Below, one piece after another: positions 1 through 11,682 of a DNA stretch of 64,000 bases. The notes beneath the pieces were generated by a model that saw only the letters and a list, made by a program, of their open reading frames with translations, searched no databases and had not been told where the DNA came from. Position numbers and translations under genes: made by a program. Within the stretch, counting starts at the first letter, position 1, and every line of letters starts with the position of its first letter. Source of the DNA: Lunularia cruciata (taxonomy: Eukaryota > Streptophyta > Marchantiopsida > Lunulariales > Lunulariaceae); NCBI GenBank assembly GCA_948567375.1, contig OX419755.1, positions 56,989,945 to 57,053,944 on the forward strand, read 5' to 3'.

Positions 1-2199
1 GCTATTGGTAGATGGCGTTAAGCGGTTCTACATTCAGAGTTGACTCCTCTAGGTCTAGCATAAAAAGATATCAAGCATTGGCAGACGAGTACATGTGTAA
101 TCACCTCCTCAGGAAAGTTCCATACACTCCAGGTATTGTTTGCTCCGTTTTGTTATGCTGTATCCGGTAGTCTTAGTCGCTATCAGCACCTTCAGACTTG
201 AAAGTTGGATACGCATAGACTGGATATACAGGACATTCCCTCAGAAGGCCTTTTAAGTCCCTGCGAAATCCATCAGAAACCATACAAATAGCAATTACAA
301 ATACTATGAGCAAAGTGAACCCAATAGTTACATGAATGCAGCCCTGGCAAGCGTCCTAGCACGACTCTCCGCTGATGGCATTCATAATTCCCCAACCACT
401 TATGTATCATAAACTCCAGTGCGTGTGTCGATGAGGTCACACAGGAGTGTTGGGTATTCCATGTTTCCACAGGAACTGAGTACTGTAAACATTTTCGGCT
501 CAATAACCCATACATATGTTAATCTAGATGTGAGTTGCGCTGGTCTGCAGCACTCCATCTCAGGGTCGGTTCTCATCAGGCTAGCTCTTCCATAGCAGTG
601 GACGAATATAACTAGTCAAGTTAGTAGAAAAAGTCACCTAATACCGTCTGCTGCTAATGACCATACTCGAAGCTTTGTCAGTGAGTGCTGTATTACAATT
701 GGAAGCACTTTTGTTCCACCCGAAAGGCCGTCTGAAGTTTTGGTGAAGCTATCGTTAACCATCGACGGTCTTGACGCGCAAGCACAAGCTCTTCTGACAC
801 CCCGTCATTTGTTGTGTACCACTTTTCAGTTCTCCTCCCAAATGCACGGAAAGGCATCCACCAAGCTAAGTGGATCATCCATACCTCTGATGGAAGGACT
901 GCAGTACCAAGGTTTCGGTCTCCGTGACTCGCGATCACTCGACGTGGCGACCGGAGAGATTAGCTATGCGTCTGACAACCGACGAGATTCATCTTCTGAT
1001 CTTTCCCTCGTACTCAATCACAATACTGAGGCACGTGATGTTAAACGCCAGAAATGTCTCCATCACTATGCTTCCCCGAAGATACAGGTGAATCCTTATA
1101 GAAGGTTTTCGTAAACTTGCCAACGAGTGTGCTTGACTGACTCCTGTGGCATACCATACCCTAATTTCCAATCCCACCTCTAAGAATCGCATACATGGTA
1201 CCACAAAGCAGGGCCGTCCTACTGCCCCTCGACATGATTTGGCCACATGAACCCCGAATTCTACAATTGTGGCTCATAGATAACGACATTCACACACTAA
1301 TGCGTCCCATGTGGATAACTGGAATGAAAACCCAAGAAAGAGCTGGATGTTGAGGATAGTCAACTACATGAACGGTTCCTTGAAAAGTATAGAGCAGATC
1401 GAAACTGTTGGTTAAATTCTACAAGACCAGGTAAAACGTCATGTACATGACCGTGTGTGCGATGCCATGACTTTAAAGGCGACTTCAGTTTTATGACCGT
1501 CACAGGAAATTATCTCCACAAACTCCGAAGCAGCAGGAAATGTCAATGCACTATTTAAAAAAATATTTCCGAAGCATCTTGAAGGGAGGTACATATGTCT
1601 CTCGATGGTACCAGAGGCTTCAGCACATGGGACATCGTTTCTGATGCTCGTGGTCCACTGAAGTAGAGCATCGTGATGGATGAAATGCGGTGATATTGAT
1701 GTATGATGGATGATACGGATTGAAATGGACAAAATTATCAACTTGGGCTATCCCAAAGCTATGTACATGGCCCCCTCTTCTCTGTGGTGGAGACAGCCTG
1801 ACATAGTAAACACAACCTTATAACTTGGGGCCCAAAAGCTAAGAGTGTTAACTGGCGATAACTAAGAGATCTATACGACAAGTAGCTTTGCAGGGAATGG
1901 ACTGAGCTAGTTCGCTAACAAGGTTGAGAAGCAATAAGAGGCACAAGAGTGCAGTGCAATACGCAGAACTCCAGCCGATTCTTGCAAAATCCTACTTGAA
2001 ACGAATGTTGACTGCTTCCTCCAGATTTCCCATTCACACACTTCAGTGCTCACATTGGAGTACCATGTTATAATACTATTCGGTAAAGGGCTGCTATAAA
2101 CTAGTGCAAACTTGGGACAGCAAGCAATGACCTAAATAGGACCGGGAGTTGGGTATAAGAATGAATATTGCTGAAACGGTTAACAATGAATCTGTTCGT
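1..2199. other. Unassigned sequence 3' of the Yip1 gene; candidate exon on minus strand
   Basis: I see no recognisable gene here. The best coding-like stretch is on the minus strand around 1439-1660; its translation includes the segments NDVPCAEASGTIERHMYLPS and EFVEIISCDGHKTEVAFKVM and ends at a stop near 1439. It reads like protein but matches no family I can name. A 124-codon open frame on the plus strand (740-1114) has no recognisable domain. The downstream end may hold the 3' UTR of the Yip1 gene. Sequence complexity is normal, unlike the AT-rich spacers to the right, so an unrecognised host gene is possible. Confidence 0.3.
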
Positions 2200-3973
2200 T
2201 TACACAGGCAATTTGTCCTGATAAAAGAAAGTGAAAAAGTACAACTTGATAATCAGTGCCAGCCCTAATTGCATTGCAGCAGACCCCGTCATGATCAGAA
2301 ACCACCGTTCACTTGCAGTCTTAATATGTGACCTGATATTAAGGGCCAAAAATATTGCAGACAATACTCCCGCAAGGCCCACTGCAACCCACCGAATGAT
2401 CTCAACTGGAACTATCGAGAAAAACTGGAGAACAGAGTTTAAACACAATTGAGTTAGGACAAAAAGGTGAATAATGTCCACAGGGCTACACAAGATACAA
2501 CTGAAAAGGAACTAGCAACCAAGACGTTCTTGACTAATGCCGCTGCTTCGAACTTCAAAGAAACTCAAAAGATCATATCTCCCAGGAACTGAAAGCACGC
2601 AGAAATTCTTTTAATCCTTGTCAGCAAATATCGGTGCGAAGAAGCTGATCTTACGGGTATATGATGCTGCCTAATTTGGAACTCTTGACCACTACTTAAT
2701 GCGACAAATATGATCCTTACCGATGCTGGAATGAAAATGAATAGAGAATAGCCATACAGGCACCAGAGCTGCACTAAGCCGGAGACGACACCCAAATACT
2801 TCAGAGTGAAGTAGAGCGCCAAAGGCACGAAACCGACGTAACCATAAAATAGGGCCGCTGACCAAGTGACCTGGTTGATATCGTAATGCCATGCACTGCT
2901 TCCACCTGCACTAGTCTTGTGTGCCAGATACGCTGCAAAGTTCCCTATAGCTGTTGTCAAAAAGACCAATGTTGAGCATATCCAAAATGGCCCGTACCTG
3001 CAACAAATCCACGGCATGTAAGAAGCCACTCATTAATACGCTTATGCACCCTATATCTCTGAAGGACCAAGAAAAGGCAGGGATCCACTTTGAACATATA
3101 AGATTAAAGTCCGCTTGGGGATAGTCAGCCTTGTTTAGCAGATGCCTTCTAAGTACGATTTTATTCGTCCGCTAAACCTTGAAGTTTGACATTGACCGAA
3201 TAACATTTACTCTACATAGATTAACAAGATCAACGTACGATTAAGTGGCAGCGACAAGGTGACTCAAGTGAAATGGTAAAAGCATCAGATATTGAGCAAC
3301 TACAATTCACGCCTCGGAGCCAGTGCATGAAGCCGATTGAGAGGCAGCTCCATAACTTTAGGGACCACTGGAATAAACAAACAGTAATCTCTTGCGATGA
3401 TTCTCAAGACCAGAATCTGAAATTTTGGTAGCAACTTTGTAGAAATGAGGTAGAATGTCTACAGACTTGTAAGACAAGACGCAGACAAGAAACCCGGGGT
3501 TTTGCAAACATACATGTCCGGATTATGGCTGGTCTTCTCAACGAAATCTCCTCTGAACGGGAACAGAGAATCTTTGATCCTATCCAGGACATCATTTGTA
3601 TCCACGTTGAAGTAGGGACGGTAGTTATTGACACTGAAGACACCCATCAAGCCAGTCGCTGGAGCACCATCACTTCCTTCTCCTCCTGGTCCAGGCTTTG
3701 AAAACGTATCTGTCCTCAGAAGAGAATAACCAAATTAAGAATGTACTCGTAGAACTCACTCTTATCGTCGCCAGGTAATACCGAAGTGCACGTCAAGTAA
3801 AGATTTTAAGCTGTACTGTTCCAGGGTCAGCCAGGTTGCAACGTAGAGAAACAACAAGCTGTCCGGACAGAGGATTATGTCAGTGTCCATACCGTCAGCA
3901 TCGCGTGGAGGCTGGAACGTCCCTGTAACTTTGCCCCGAGTGTCAGTAGGGGGGAAAGTCTGCAAGCTGGATT
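2200..3973 (-). CDS. Yip1-domain integral membrane protein (YIPF1/2-like), 3' four coding exons
   Basis: Four exons splice with consistent phases: 3893-3973, 3514-3709, 2721-2997 and 2200-2424, each flanked by AG/GT in minus-strand sense. Together they give about 258 C-terminal residues. The first two carry the soluble N-terminal part: an LQTFPP motif, a Gly/Pro linker, then YFNVDTNDVLDRIKDSLFPF. That string, followed by NPDMYGPFWICSTLVF, is the signature I associate with the YIPF1/2 branch of the Yip1 family. Five hydrophobic segments follow, three in exon 2721-2997 and two in the last exon, as expected for Yip1 proteins, and the frame closes at TAA after KLPV. Family members are Golgi/early-secretory multispanning proteins that interact with Rab GTPases. 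The first coding exon, which should end in phase 1, was not found. This is the only convincing host gene in the window and it appears undamaged. Confidence 0.88.
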
Positions 3974-5696
3974 CTGCAAGCAAATGAATTTTGAATAAAG
4001 TCTGCATCGCCTCAGGACCAGGAGATTTGGAGACTACACTGCACCATTAAAATTTAAGAAAACTAAAGCAAGATGGTGAACATTTTCATCAGGTCCACAA
4101 AAAGCGTTCCTTATTCCGGCAAGTTGTCCTCCTTCACTACTCAATTCTGTTCTCCCTAAGCATACGTGAGGTGATGAATCACTGCTGGTGTCTCCATACA
4201 CAAAGCCATAAGAGAACTTCCTGAATGTTGCTTCCAGATATTCTAGGTAATGAACCCCAAACTTCTTTCAACTCGTTCGGGATTTCGAGAGTAATCTCTC
4301 AGAACCGGCACGATATCTCATCCAAGATATGTCTATAGTATATTGGCGGACGTATAGTGACTTAAGTTCATTCGTGGCTTAAGACAGTGTCTGTACACAG
4401 ATTCAAATATATGCATTCGTTCCGTATCTCCTATCTTGTTGCTCGCGAGAAACTTATGGTAACAAACCCTCTGAGTCCGATTCTTCCAGTTTTTGTGGGG
4501 CTAAAATGTAGTAAGCCAGAACATCAAAGGATGTCGAAATTGGAAACTCAATGCAACAGTGCTACGGAAGGGGTTGCACTCAATCACCTTGAAACTGGAG
4601 TCTGTGATCTGGAGCAGCTGCAACCTGCCGCGCAACAATGAGGAACACAATCAAGCAACAGTCATCAATATGAACAGCACAACGATAACCAAATCAGCTT
4701 CTGCAGAGTACTGAAATTAGCGTTCAAGCGTAGCTCCAAGAAACCTAACGACGATTGTCTGCTTGGTGGTCTCATCCGAGTATGATTACAACCGTGGTAA
4801 GCTTGCTTGATCGAGGATCAAGATAAACTGAGCAATGTCACAGCAAGATCTACTGATATCGCCTAGTAAACGACAGGATTAAGCGGCCCTCATGATCCAG
4901 AAACGTCTCACCTCCCAGTAGATCGTGAACGGGTCTTGAAAACCAAGCCACCAAATAAATCAAGACGGGACCTCTTTCCTAACAGAGACCGACCCCTAAT
5001 GCGACGCTCAGATCTCTACTGGAGAGAAACAGGGAGACATGCCACTGACATAACAAACCAAACCAAACCAAATCAAGAAAAAACAATAACGTGAGGATCA
5101 TCTGCTCGACATACTGGAACTGATCCGGTCACAGCCTCGGATACTAAGCTCGTGTAGCCGCTCGACATCCTTTCTCGCGCTTACAAACAGCCCTGAGTCT
5201 CTCCTCCTGCCGCTTATCTCTTCCCCAAGCGGAATTGCGCACCAACACCGTACTCAGTGATAGAGCCACTCCGTTACACACCAATTCTGCTGCTCATTTC
5301 CAATACAGCTAAATTCTCCTTCCATAAGGGGTTGCTGCTCGCTGCAGCAAAACTCGATCGACTGTCACTCTTTCATGAAAGACTATCTCCTCTCCAGACG
5401 AGACTACCAGATTCTGTCAATTTCCTTTTCCTCGTGCCTCCACGAAAACCTTTCGCCCTTGTTCCCCGGACAAACTGCAAAGCTTTCCGTTTTATTTTGG
5501 ATGGATGGATGGATGAATGGACGGACGGACGTAAGCTCTTCACTTGTTTCAATTTTGCACTTTCTCACTCAATATGACATATTTGTAGGATAATGTCTAC
5601 AAATTACATTGAATCCTTCGAAACTGAGTCGGGCTACACATCTACATTCTAGCTCATTCCGAATCCAACTAACGCTAATATTTTATTCTAGTCTAA
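3974..5696 (-). promoter_or_regulatory. Upstream region of the Yip1 gene: unresolved first exon, 5' UTR and promoter
   Basis: The exon starting at 3973 opens two bases into a codon, so at least one more coding exon lies upstream. I could not find the expected N-terminus. A donor-like GAG/GTGAGA (minus) near 4909-4917 could end a 5' UTR exon. Sequence from about 5000 to 5450 is more GC-rich than the spacer beyond it, which fits a 5' UTR/promoter, but no TATA box is clear. Open frames on the plus strand here (4387-4641, 5257-5577) have no recognisable domain. Confidence 0.4.
5499..5531. repeat. GGAT/GGAC tetranucleotide microsatellite
   Basis: Tandem GGAT units pass into GGAC units. It lies upstream of the Yip1 gene. 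Confidence 0.85.
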
Positions 5697-5754
5697 ACAT
5701 GTAAAATGAGGAAATCAATAAGCTCTTGCTTATTGCTTTCCTCACTTTACATGT
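5697..5754. repeat. 26-bp inverted repeat (foldback hairpin)
   Basis: The left arm 5697-5722 and right arm 5729-5754 pair at 24 of 26 positions around a 6-base loop (CTCTTG). Pairing continues weakly outward through TTTTATT/AATAAAA. The arms start and end in ACATGT. It may be the core of a small foldback element or a MITE remnant. The loop is shorter than usual for a miRNA precursor. Confidence 0.7.
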
Positions 5755-6892
5755 GTAATAAAATAGAGTATGGTGAGATCAAATTTTATAAACGGAAATG
5801 ATGATAGAGATTCTCGGTAAAGAAACTCCAGAGTCAAATGAAGCCTTTTATATGAAATAGATTAAACTTTACTCCAATACCCTCTGGATTATGTGAAAAT
5901 ATCAACCACAGAAATGAATGTTATTAATATATGTTTAAGTATTCGGAAATATGTTATATACCAGTCATGGCCATCTTGCAACTTAAAATTTGAGGACTAT
6001 ACTTACATGCGTAAATGTACTTTCGGATCTTTACCTAGCATTTGATGGGTTGTCTTATAGTTAGATCCGTCACCGTGTAAAGTTTTTATTCAAAGTTGAC
6101 TATAACTTCTTTGGTTTATTTATTTTGGAAGAATTCAGATAATACTTTTTACGTGCTTATTACCCACTGGGCCACGTTAATTATTAATTTTTATTTAGAA
6201 AAATGGAATTCAACTTCCTAAACCCTACGTATAGACACATTTTAGATATATCATATAGATCTAGAATTCACGTTTTCTTAAAAGTGGATAGAAATTTACC
6301 AATAATGGATGAAAAAGGTTCAAAATTGAGACCTCTCATAAGAAAGACACAATTAATTCTATGGTTTTCATAAAGTCAACATATTACATATTTCTTTCTT
6401 AGTTGCTTAACAGAATTTGGGGTAAGATATCAACTTTTGTACCCATGCATCTTCATTAGATTATCTGTAATATAAATGTGTAAAACGAATCAGATGTAAA
6501 AAAATGTAGATACTAAAAGTCATGTAGAAGTAAATAACAAAACTTCACTTTAGCCATGCTAAACTAAGTAAACATCCTTGATCTCAAAAGCATTACAAGC
6601 TTGTAATAAGATTATTATGGAGGTTTTGAACTATTCTTATATCATTTTTAATGAAGGATATACAATGTAGATGAAAAGCATTAGATTTGGAAAATTCCTT
6701 TCGTTTATAATCTCCAGTTATATGTGCTGAAAAACAATAATAAATTTTGATATTACATTAATATTCATAAATTGGACCAATTCAGATATTGCTTGTTAAG
6801 GATTAAAATATATAGGATGGCCTTCTAAGTAGTAACTAGGTCATATGTCATCATTTAATGAAAAAAAATAAAAATTAATACCTAAATTTTTA

Positions 6893-6898
<6 letters not shown>
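5755..6898. other. AT-rich intergenic spacer, no gene seen
   Basis: High A+T, dense stops in all frames and no recognisable domain or repeat family. It separates the Yip1 gene from the nested retrotransposon block. Confidence 0.6.

Positions 6899-6942
<44 letters not shown>
6899..6942. repeat. (TA)n microsatellite
   Basis: About 22 uninterrupted TA units. It lies 30 bp left of the copia insertion, whose 5-bp target duplication (ATATA) is also TA-rich. Confidence 0.95.
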
Positions 6943-6943
<1 letters not shown>

Positions 6944-6971
6944 ATAGAATTTATTAAGATATGATAATATA

Positions 6972-7203
6972 TCATAGATTTTACTCTTATGTTTTAGGGT
7001 TACCATGTGTTCAGAATTGCTCTCTCGCAAGTTTATGGTGAGGGTAAACTGAGAGAAGGACGGAGCGTTGGACTTGCATGAGAGATATGGTGGTGAGCTT
7101 GAGTCAATAAAGTTTTTTCAGGACAGAGCCTCACATAGAGGTGAACCGCGTATCTCTGTGTAATGTGTGTATGTCATTTTGCTTTTTGGTGTGTGATCAA
7201 ACA
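6972..7203 (+). repeat. copia-1 5' LTR
   Basis: It aligns along its length with 33193-33458, sharing the start TTTTACTCTTATG, the block TGAGAGAAG and the end TAATGTGTGTATGT...ATCAAACA. The first bases are mutated from TGTTAGG to TCATAGA. It is 34 bp shorter than the right LTR, which has a small internal duplication (GAGAGAAG/GTAAACT region). Confidence 0.85.
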
Positions 7204-7205
7204 AA

Positions 7206-7218
7206 TGGTATGAAAGCC
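7206..7218 (+). other. Primer binding site of copia-1 (initiator tRNA-Met type)
   Basis: TGGTATGAAAGCC lies 2 bases inside the 5' LTR and differs little from the usual plant TGGTATCAGAGC. Its position fixes the inner end of the LTR. Confidence 0.75.
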
Positions 7219-7440
7219 CAAATCAAAGTTTCTGAATGGGACCCATGGTACTTCTAGACAAACTAGAACCAGGAGGATTGTTTCCAGAGAGATCAGATGT
7301 ACTTCCAGGAAGTTTAGAGATAGGCTGATATCTTGAAGGCACTTGGATATCGGATTTCTCTTGATTATGAAACTGACGTAACAACAGAAAAGCATTGTCA
7401 CTATTTTGCAATTTACTGGCAGCTTCTGATGATTGTGGAA

Positions 7441-8034
7441 TCAGTTTGGGTTGTACAAGCAAGTCATCAAAAAAACCTTTGTTGCTGATTGAATTTGGAT
7501 AGGAACCACCACACGTTGGGGGATGGCTTGTCCCTTTGAGCTGTTAAGCAAACTCAATTTGGTTGATGTGTCACCAGCAACTCCTAGTATCGATGAAGAA
7601 TCTGAAATATCTACCTTTTGAGGAGCTTTCCTCTCTAAGCCTTGAAACATAGTACCTATATCCACGTTCAAGGATTGCCTTACAAAAGTCGACGTAGGCA
7701 TTTGTTTTGGAGACCTTGATACTTGAGAATCAACTGGATTGGAGATGTGCAAATCAATTGGACTGGATATGTGCAGTTCTAATTTTTGTTGCTCAATAGC
7801 AGTGACAGTTGGTTGTCTTTGGAAAAGGCCTACGAGAATAGTCAATTCTGTGTTATTGTTGTCAAGCACAATTGAAAGGTCTGCATTTATGGAAAATGTA
7901 TAATTCTCTTCATCATCAAACAATCCTCCATGAATAAATAAGAGGTTTGCAAGACCACTATATTCTACTTCCACATCTGCTGCCAAGTTGCTTGACATAT
8001 CGCCTTTGTTAAAGGAACCTTCAATCTTTAACAT
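7441..8034 (-). CDS. Uncharacterised 197-residue open frame, antisense within copia-1
   Basis: This is the longest intact frame in the left third of the window outside known element genes. It starts MLKIEGSFNKGDMSSN and is rich in Ser, Asn, Asp and hydrophobics. It has a short internal repeat (HISSPIDLHISNPVDSQVS) and no membrane segment or motif I recognise. Upstream, 8021-8179 on the same strand encodes 52 residues including ATIEELLRNPF and overlaps it by 14 bases in another frame, so the two may be parts of one frameshifted gene. It lies antisense to the element, between LTR and gag. It could be a captured host gene fragment or chance. I assign no function. Confidence 0.35.
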   Translation of the reverse strand: MLKIEGSFNKGDMSSNLAADVEVEYSGLANLLFIHGGLFDDEENYTFSINADLSIVLDNNNTELTILVGLFQRQPTVTAIEQQKLELHISSPIDLHISNPVDSQVSRSPKQMPTSTFVRQSLNVDIGTMFQGLERKAPQKVDISDSSSILGVAGDTSTKLSLLNSSKGQAIPQRVVVPIQIQSATKVFLMTCLYNPN

Positions 8035-8179
8035 AAAATTCTTTAAAAGGATTTCTCAAGAGCTCTTCTATTGTAGCTTGGTGCGGTTGCTCATCATGCT
8101 TTGGCTCCAATGACGATGAAGCGCTAGCACCTGCTGGAATGCCTAAAGATTGTATTGCACCATCATGAGGAATTGTCAT
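8021..8179 (-). CDS. Short open frame upstream of the antisense frame (52 residues)
   Basis: It starts ATG at 8179 and reads MTIPHDGAIQSLGIPAGAS, then a Ser-rich stretch and QATIEELLRNPF, with its stop at 8021-8023. The composition looks protein-like. It overlaps the start of the 197-residue frame in a different frame, which suggests a single ancestral reading frame broken by one indel, or separate exons. No family recognised. Confidence 0.3.
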   Translation of the reverse strand: MTIPHDGAIQSLGIPAGASASSSLEPKHDEQPHQATIEELLRNPFKEFYVKD

Positions 8180-9583
8180 TGTCTAGCTAGTGGTCCGGCC
8201 CAATCCATCATTGCACTTCTATTCTCGTGAGGACATCCCAAGATCAGTGTAGAAGCACTCGATAGGTTGTTTACTTAGATAAGGAATGTACGTCTTGAGA
8301 GAAGAAAGCAAGGAAGAAAGGAAAGGTCTGTCCTCCAAGCAACTTGAAAAGTCTGAAGACCAATTTCAATAGGAACTTTTCCATGCAAGTTGGATCGGCA
8401 CTTCTTCTTTGATTGCAATAGAAGCAGAAGAAGGAAGAAAGGATCAAAAGTTGATAGAAGGCTCTTCATCACATTACTACCAAATTCTTGTTGGAATAAA
8501 AGGAAGATAGGAGCTAAAATCTTGAGGAGATGGTGGCCATTGGATGGTGAATGTACTTGCACATTTTGTCTTCAGCTGCAGTCCACCTTTCTTCATGACA
8601 AGAGACTTAAGGTAGTACATTCTATCAAAGAAGTTGGTAATGAGGAGAGCTCAAGAGATAATTCTTTTGAAGAATCCAAAGAATTACTTTTTGGCATCTT
8701 TTATCAGCACCTATCAACCTTCTAGAGAGTGAAAGCATTTATAGACTTGCATGAGGTAATGCATTGCTTCACATAAGGCTCAAGTGTGGCTAGTCAACAT
8801 CAAGCTCAACAGCATGGGACAAGCATAGTTAAAGTAAGAAAGGATTTTGCACCTCCTTGTAGCTAGCCCACGTTTGAGAAGAACCTGTAAGGAAAATATT
8901 TTGTAGTGTCTATTGTCCGTTGCAAACACATTGTGTACGCTCATTTTGATGACAAGACTATTGATGGTGAAGTATGTAGGCAGCAATATTCTACTTTCCT
9001 ATTGGCAATGAAGTCAAGAGTTAAAACAACAACTTGCAAAATGTCTTTAAACTACTTGACGCTAGCATGCCTTAGTAATCTGCAGTTTTGCAAAAAGATA
9101 ATTCATTATCATGTAGCCTGAAGATCTATACAATCCTTATCCAGATTTCTTGAGCGAGTCCCGTAGTGAACTTTTGCATATATACCGGTAGAATTCCTCC
9201 TCAATTAAAGGTTTGTTGTTGCACTAACAAAGACAAGCAAGAAGTAGAACCAGAAGAGAGTCATTGGGGGAGAAGTCTTAGACTTATGAATGTGGTATAG
9301 AATTCAAGGTTTTGAACCCCCTTGGAATTCAGTTTGTAACTTTTGACTTAGGACTCAAATGAATGATCTATTTAGTGTGTTGGAAAGCTTATTTTCAGGG
9401 TTACAAGTTGATGCAACTAGATGTTGAATTTGATTCTTTGAAGAAGCTCCTATAAAATGATTTCCATCTTATGATCCACTCCTCTAAGTATTGGAGTTTT
9501 AAGGAGGAAGGTTCAGGGACTCAAGAGGAGTCTCTCAGTATACAATAGCCTCAATAGTACTTGTAGAGCAGAAGAAAGTCAAG

Positions 9584-9908
9584 ATGAGTACTTTGACGCT
9601 TGGTGTACCCAATTTTGATGTGGCAAAGTTTGATGGCTGCATAAATTACTTGTTGTGGGAACGACAAGTGAAAGGAGTACTGAGGGCAATTGGTTTGGGT
9701 AAGCTCTTGAGAGAGAAACCTGAGGATGTGAGACAAGTAATTGGGATGATATGCAAGAGCAAGCCGTGAATATTGTTTTGGAAAAGTAGACCATGTGAAG
9801 AAAGAGTCTAAAGCTAAGGCAAAAGGAAAGGTAGATGAAGGCTCTTCAACAAACATAGTTTATGTTGATGAGAATATCAATATGTTGGATGATCAATATG
9901 ATTTGTGA
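9584..9908 (+). pseudogene. gag: copia-1 gag, truncated
   Basis: The N-terminus MSTLTLGVPNFDVAKFDG with NYLLWERQVKGVLRAIGLG is typical of copia gag, where the FDG..NY..W motif opens the capsid-like domain. The frame stops at 9769. Coding resumes at 9774 with the zinc-knuckle tail FGKVDHVKKES and an acidic segment ending DDQYDL at the TGA 9906-9908. The capsid middle is therefore deleted. The zinc knuckle lacks its last Cys (replaced by Ser) and its first Cys lies in the deletion. Copy A of the methyltransferase gypsy family begins 18 bases downstream. Confidence 0.8.
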
Positions 9909-10093
9909 CATTATGGGTACGCTCTTTGTCATGCGTATATACATTTCTACACAACATACATTGTTGTCAACATCACACACTATAGAAGCACAACTCACAC
10001 ATAAGTCATACATGGACTCTAAAGTACCACAATCAATCAGTTTGGTTACATAACTCAAATCACACTCAATCAGATCAGTACTTGATCTAATCC

Positions 10094-10593
10094 TCCATAA
10101 TTGTGGTACTTTAGAGTCCATGTATGACTTATATGTGAGTTGTGCTTCTATAGTGTGTGATGTTGACAACAATGTATGTTGTATAGAAATGTATATACGC
10201 ATGACAAAGGGCATACCCACATTGTCACAAATCATATTGATCATCCAAAAGATCGATATCCTCATCAACATAAACTATGTTTGTTGAAGAGCCTTCATCA
10301 ACCTTTCCTTTGCCCTTAGCTTTAGACTCCTTCTTCACATGGTCTACTTTGCCACATCCCCAACAAGTCACTTGTTTCCTCTCCTTGGACTTGCCTCTAG
10401 ACTTAGATCTAGACCTGACCTTGCTTTTCCCCTTAATACCATCATTAGTCTTCCATTGAGGTCTCCCACATTGGACAACCAAAGCATTGCCTGGAGTAGA
10501 AGATGATAATAAGGTTGCAACAACTTTCTGTTGCAAGTCATCCGTAAGTATAGTTGTTGTCACCTCTTCAAAGTTAATAGTCTTACAATACAT
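10094..10593 (-). repeat. Inverted duplicate of the copia-gag/LTR junction
   Basis: This segment repeats, in reverse orientation, the sequence spanning the end of copia gag and the first LTR module to its left. The two arms face each other across about 60 bp, making a near-palindrome of roughly 9770-10400. The inverted copy keeps more gag than the left arm: frame 10225-10593 includes a basic KSKVRSRSKSRGKSKE stretch and CWGCGKVDHVKKES, a zinc knuckle with its last Cys changed to Ser. The junction itself is duplicated, so the inversion happened after copy A had inserted in gag. Confidence 0.8.
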
Positions 10594-10976
10594 TGCCAAC
10601 AATTGGGCATTGATTATAGTCAAGCCACACCCACTCTAGCCAAGAGACTCCAAGTGATGCTCACTAGCTTTCTATCCACTCTAGCCAAGAACTCAAAGGC
10701 TCAACAATAGAGAAGTGAGCTCTTTGGAGCTCCATTCCTAGGATATACTCTTGATTTTAACCTAGATCTCATCCCAACGGTCTCGTTGATGGCAAACCCG
10801 ATGGTGCAAACAATGCAAGTGATGATGTGCCTCACTATGAGTCAATACCTTGAACAAAAAATCTGACCGTCGGAAAGTAGTCTATGAGTAACTACCATAA
10901 TACTCTAACTACTATCACTACTACCTCAATGTCCAAGCAATCTAGATACGATGCTACAAATGGCATGATAGCTATC

Positions 10977-11682
10977 TATAATACCAAGAGCTAGCCATAT
11001 GATCTTGATGTAAAATTTGGTTTGGTAATATCTAGAATGATGTTATACATGATGGAAAAAATAGATCAGATAGAAGTATCACCAAAAGAGTACTTCTACT
11101 AATAGGGCAGAAACCAAAATAGACTTGAAAACCTTAGAACCAATAGCTAGACAATTTAAAGGTGAGAATTGGATTAGTAACATCTAGAAGGATGTTACAC
11201 ATGATGGACTAAATAGATTAGAAAGAGGTATCACCAAAAGGGGACTTGTATTAATAGAGTAGGAACCGAAATATGCCTGAAATCTTTGAAATCAATTTTG
11301 GAGGTCTAAACGGATGAATTGGGTCTAAAAAATGTGCCAATTTCCCCCGTGACTTATCTTGTTGTGAGCTTTCTAATGATACCTCACATACATGATGTTG
11401 AGATTCCTATACTAATATTTCCTAAAAGATTCCCTCTAGTCAAAGCTTGTTTGACCAACCAGATAGGATCACGGCCAACTCAAGTAACCCATCCAAGTCA
11501 CCCATCCAAGTAATTAATCCAAGGGTGGAGCTTGTTGACATGTCACCTATCTATGTGCATAATCCTATGGTGGAGCTTCCTTGGAGAAGATCCTCTTTGT
11601 CTATATAATAAAGAGAAGGTGCATCGGATGCTTGAGTGTGAAATTTTTGTTTTCTCTCTTCTCTTGTCCTCGGAGTATTACA
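10977..11682 (+). mobile_element. Solo LTR of the 52.8-59.4 kb gypsy family, inserted in copy A's LTR
   Basis: It aligns with the LTRs at 52854-53586 and 58646-59380 (shared GGATTAGTAACATCT, CTTCTACTAATAG, GTGGAGCTTG, and the end ATTACA). It starts TATAATACC where intact copies have TGTAATACC. Flanks are CTATC (10972-10976) and TTATC (11683-11687), a target duplication with one change. A TATA-like TATATAATAA is near 11612. No internal sequence remains, as expected after LTR-LTR recombination. Confidence 0.85.

Larger units (their letters stand above)
7219..9583. other. 2.4 kb leader between copia-1 5' LTR and gag
   Basis: Plant copia elements usually start gag within a few hundred bases of the primer site, so this leader is long. 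It holds a minus-strand open frame pair (7441-8179). No second LTR or inverted repeat was seen at its edges. It is either an insertion or a captured host fragment; the rest has no recognisable coding content. Confidence 0.5.

Noticed and set aside
740-1114. 124-codon plus-strand open frame as a gene
   Set aside because: No recognisable domain, overlaps other frames of similar length, and no clear splice or promoter context.
3974-5250. First coding exon of the Yip1 gene at the GAG/GTGAGA donor near 4909-4917
   Set aside because: No upstream in-frame ATG with the expected N-terminal sequence, and the phase could not be matched to the exon at 3973.
5697-5754. Foldback as a microRNA precursor
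   Set aside because: Loop of 6 bases and a 26-bp stem are short for plant precursors, and no target or small-RNA data are available.
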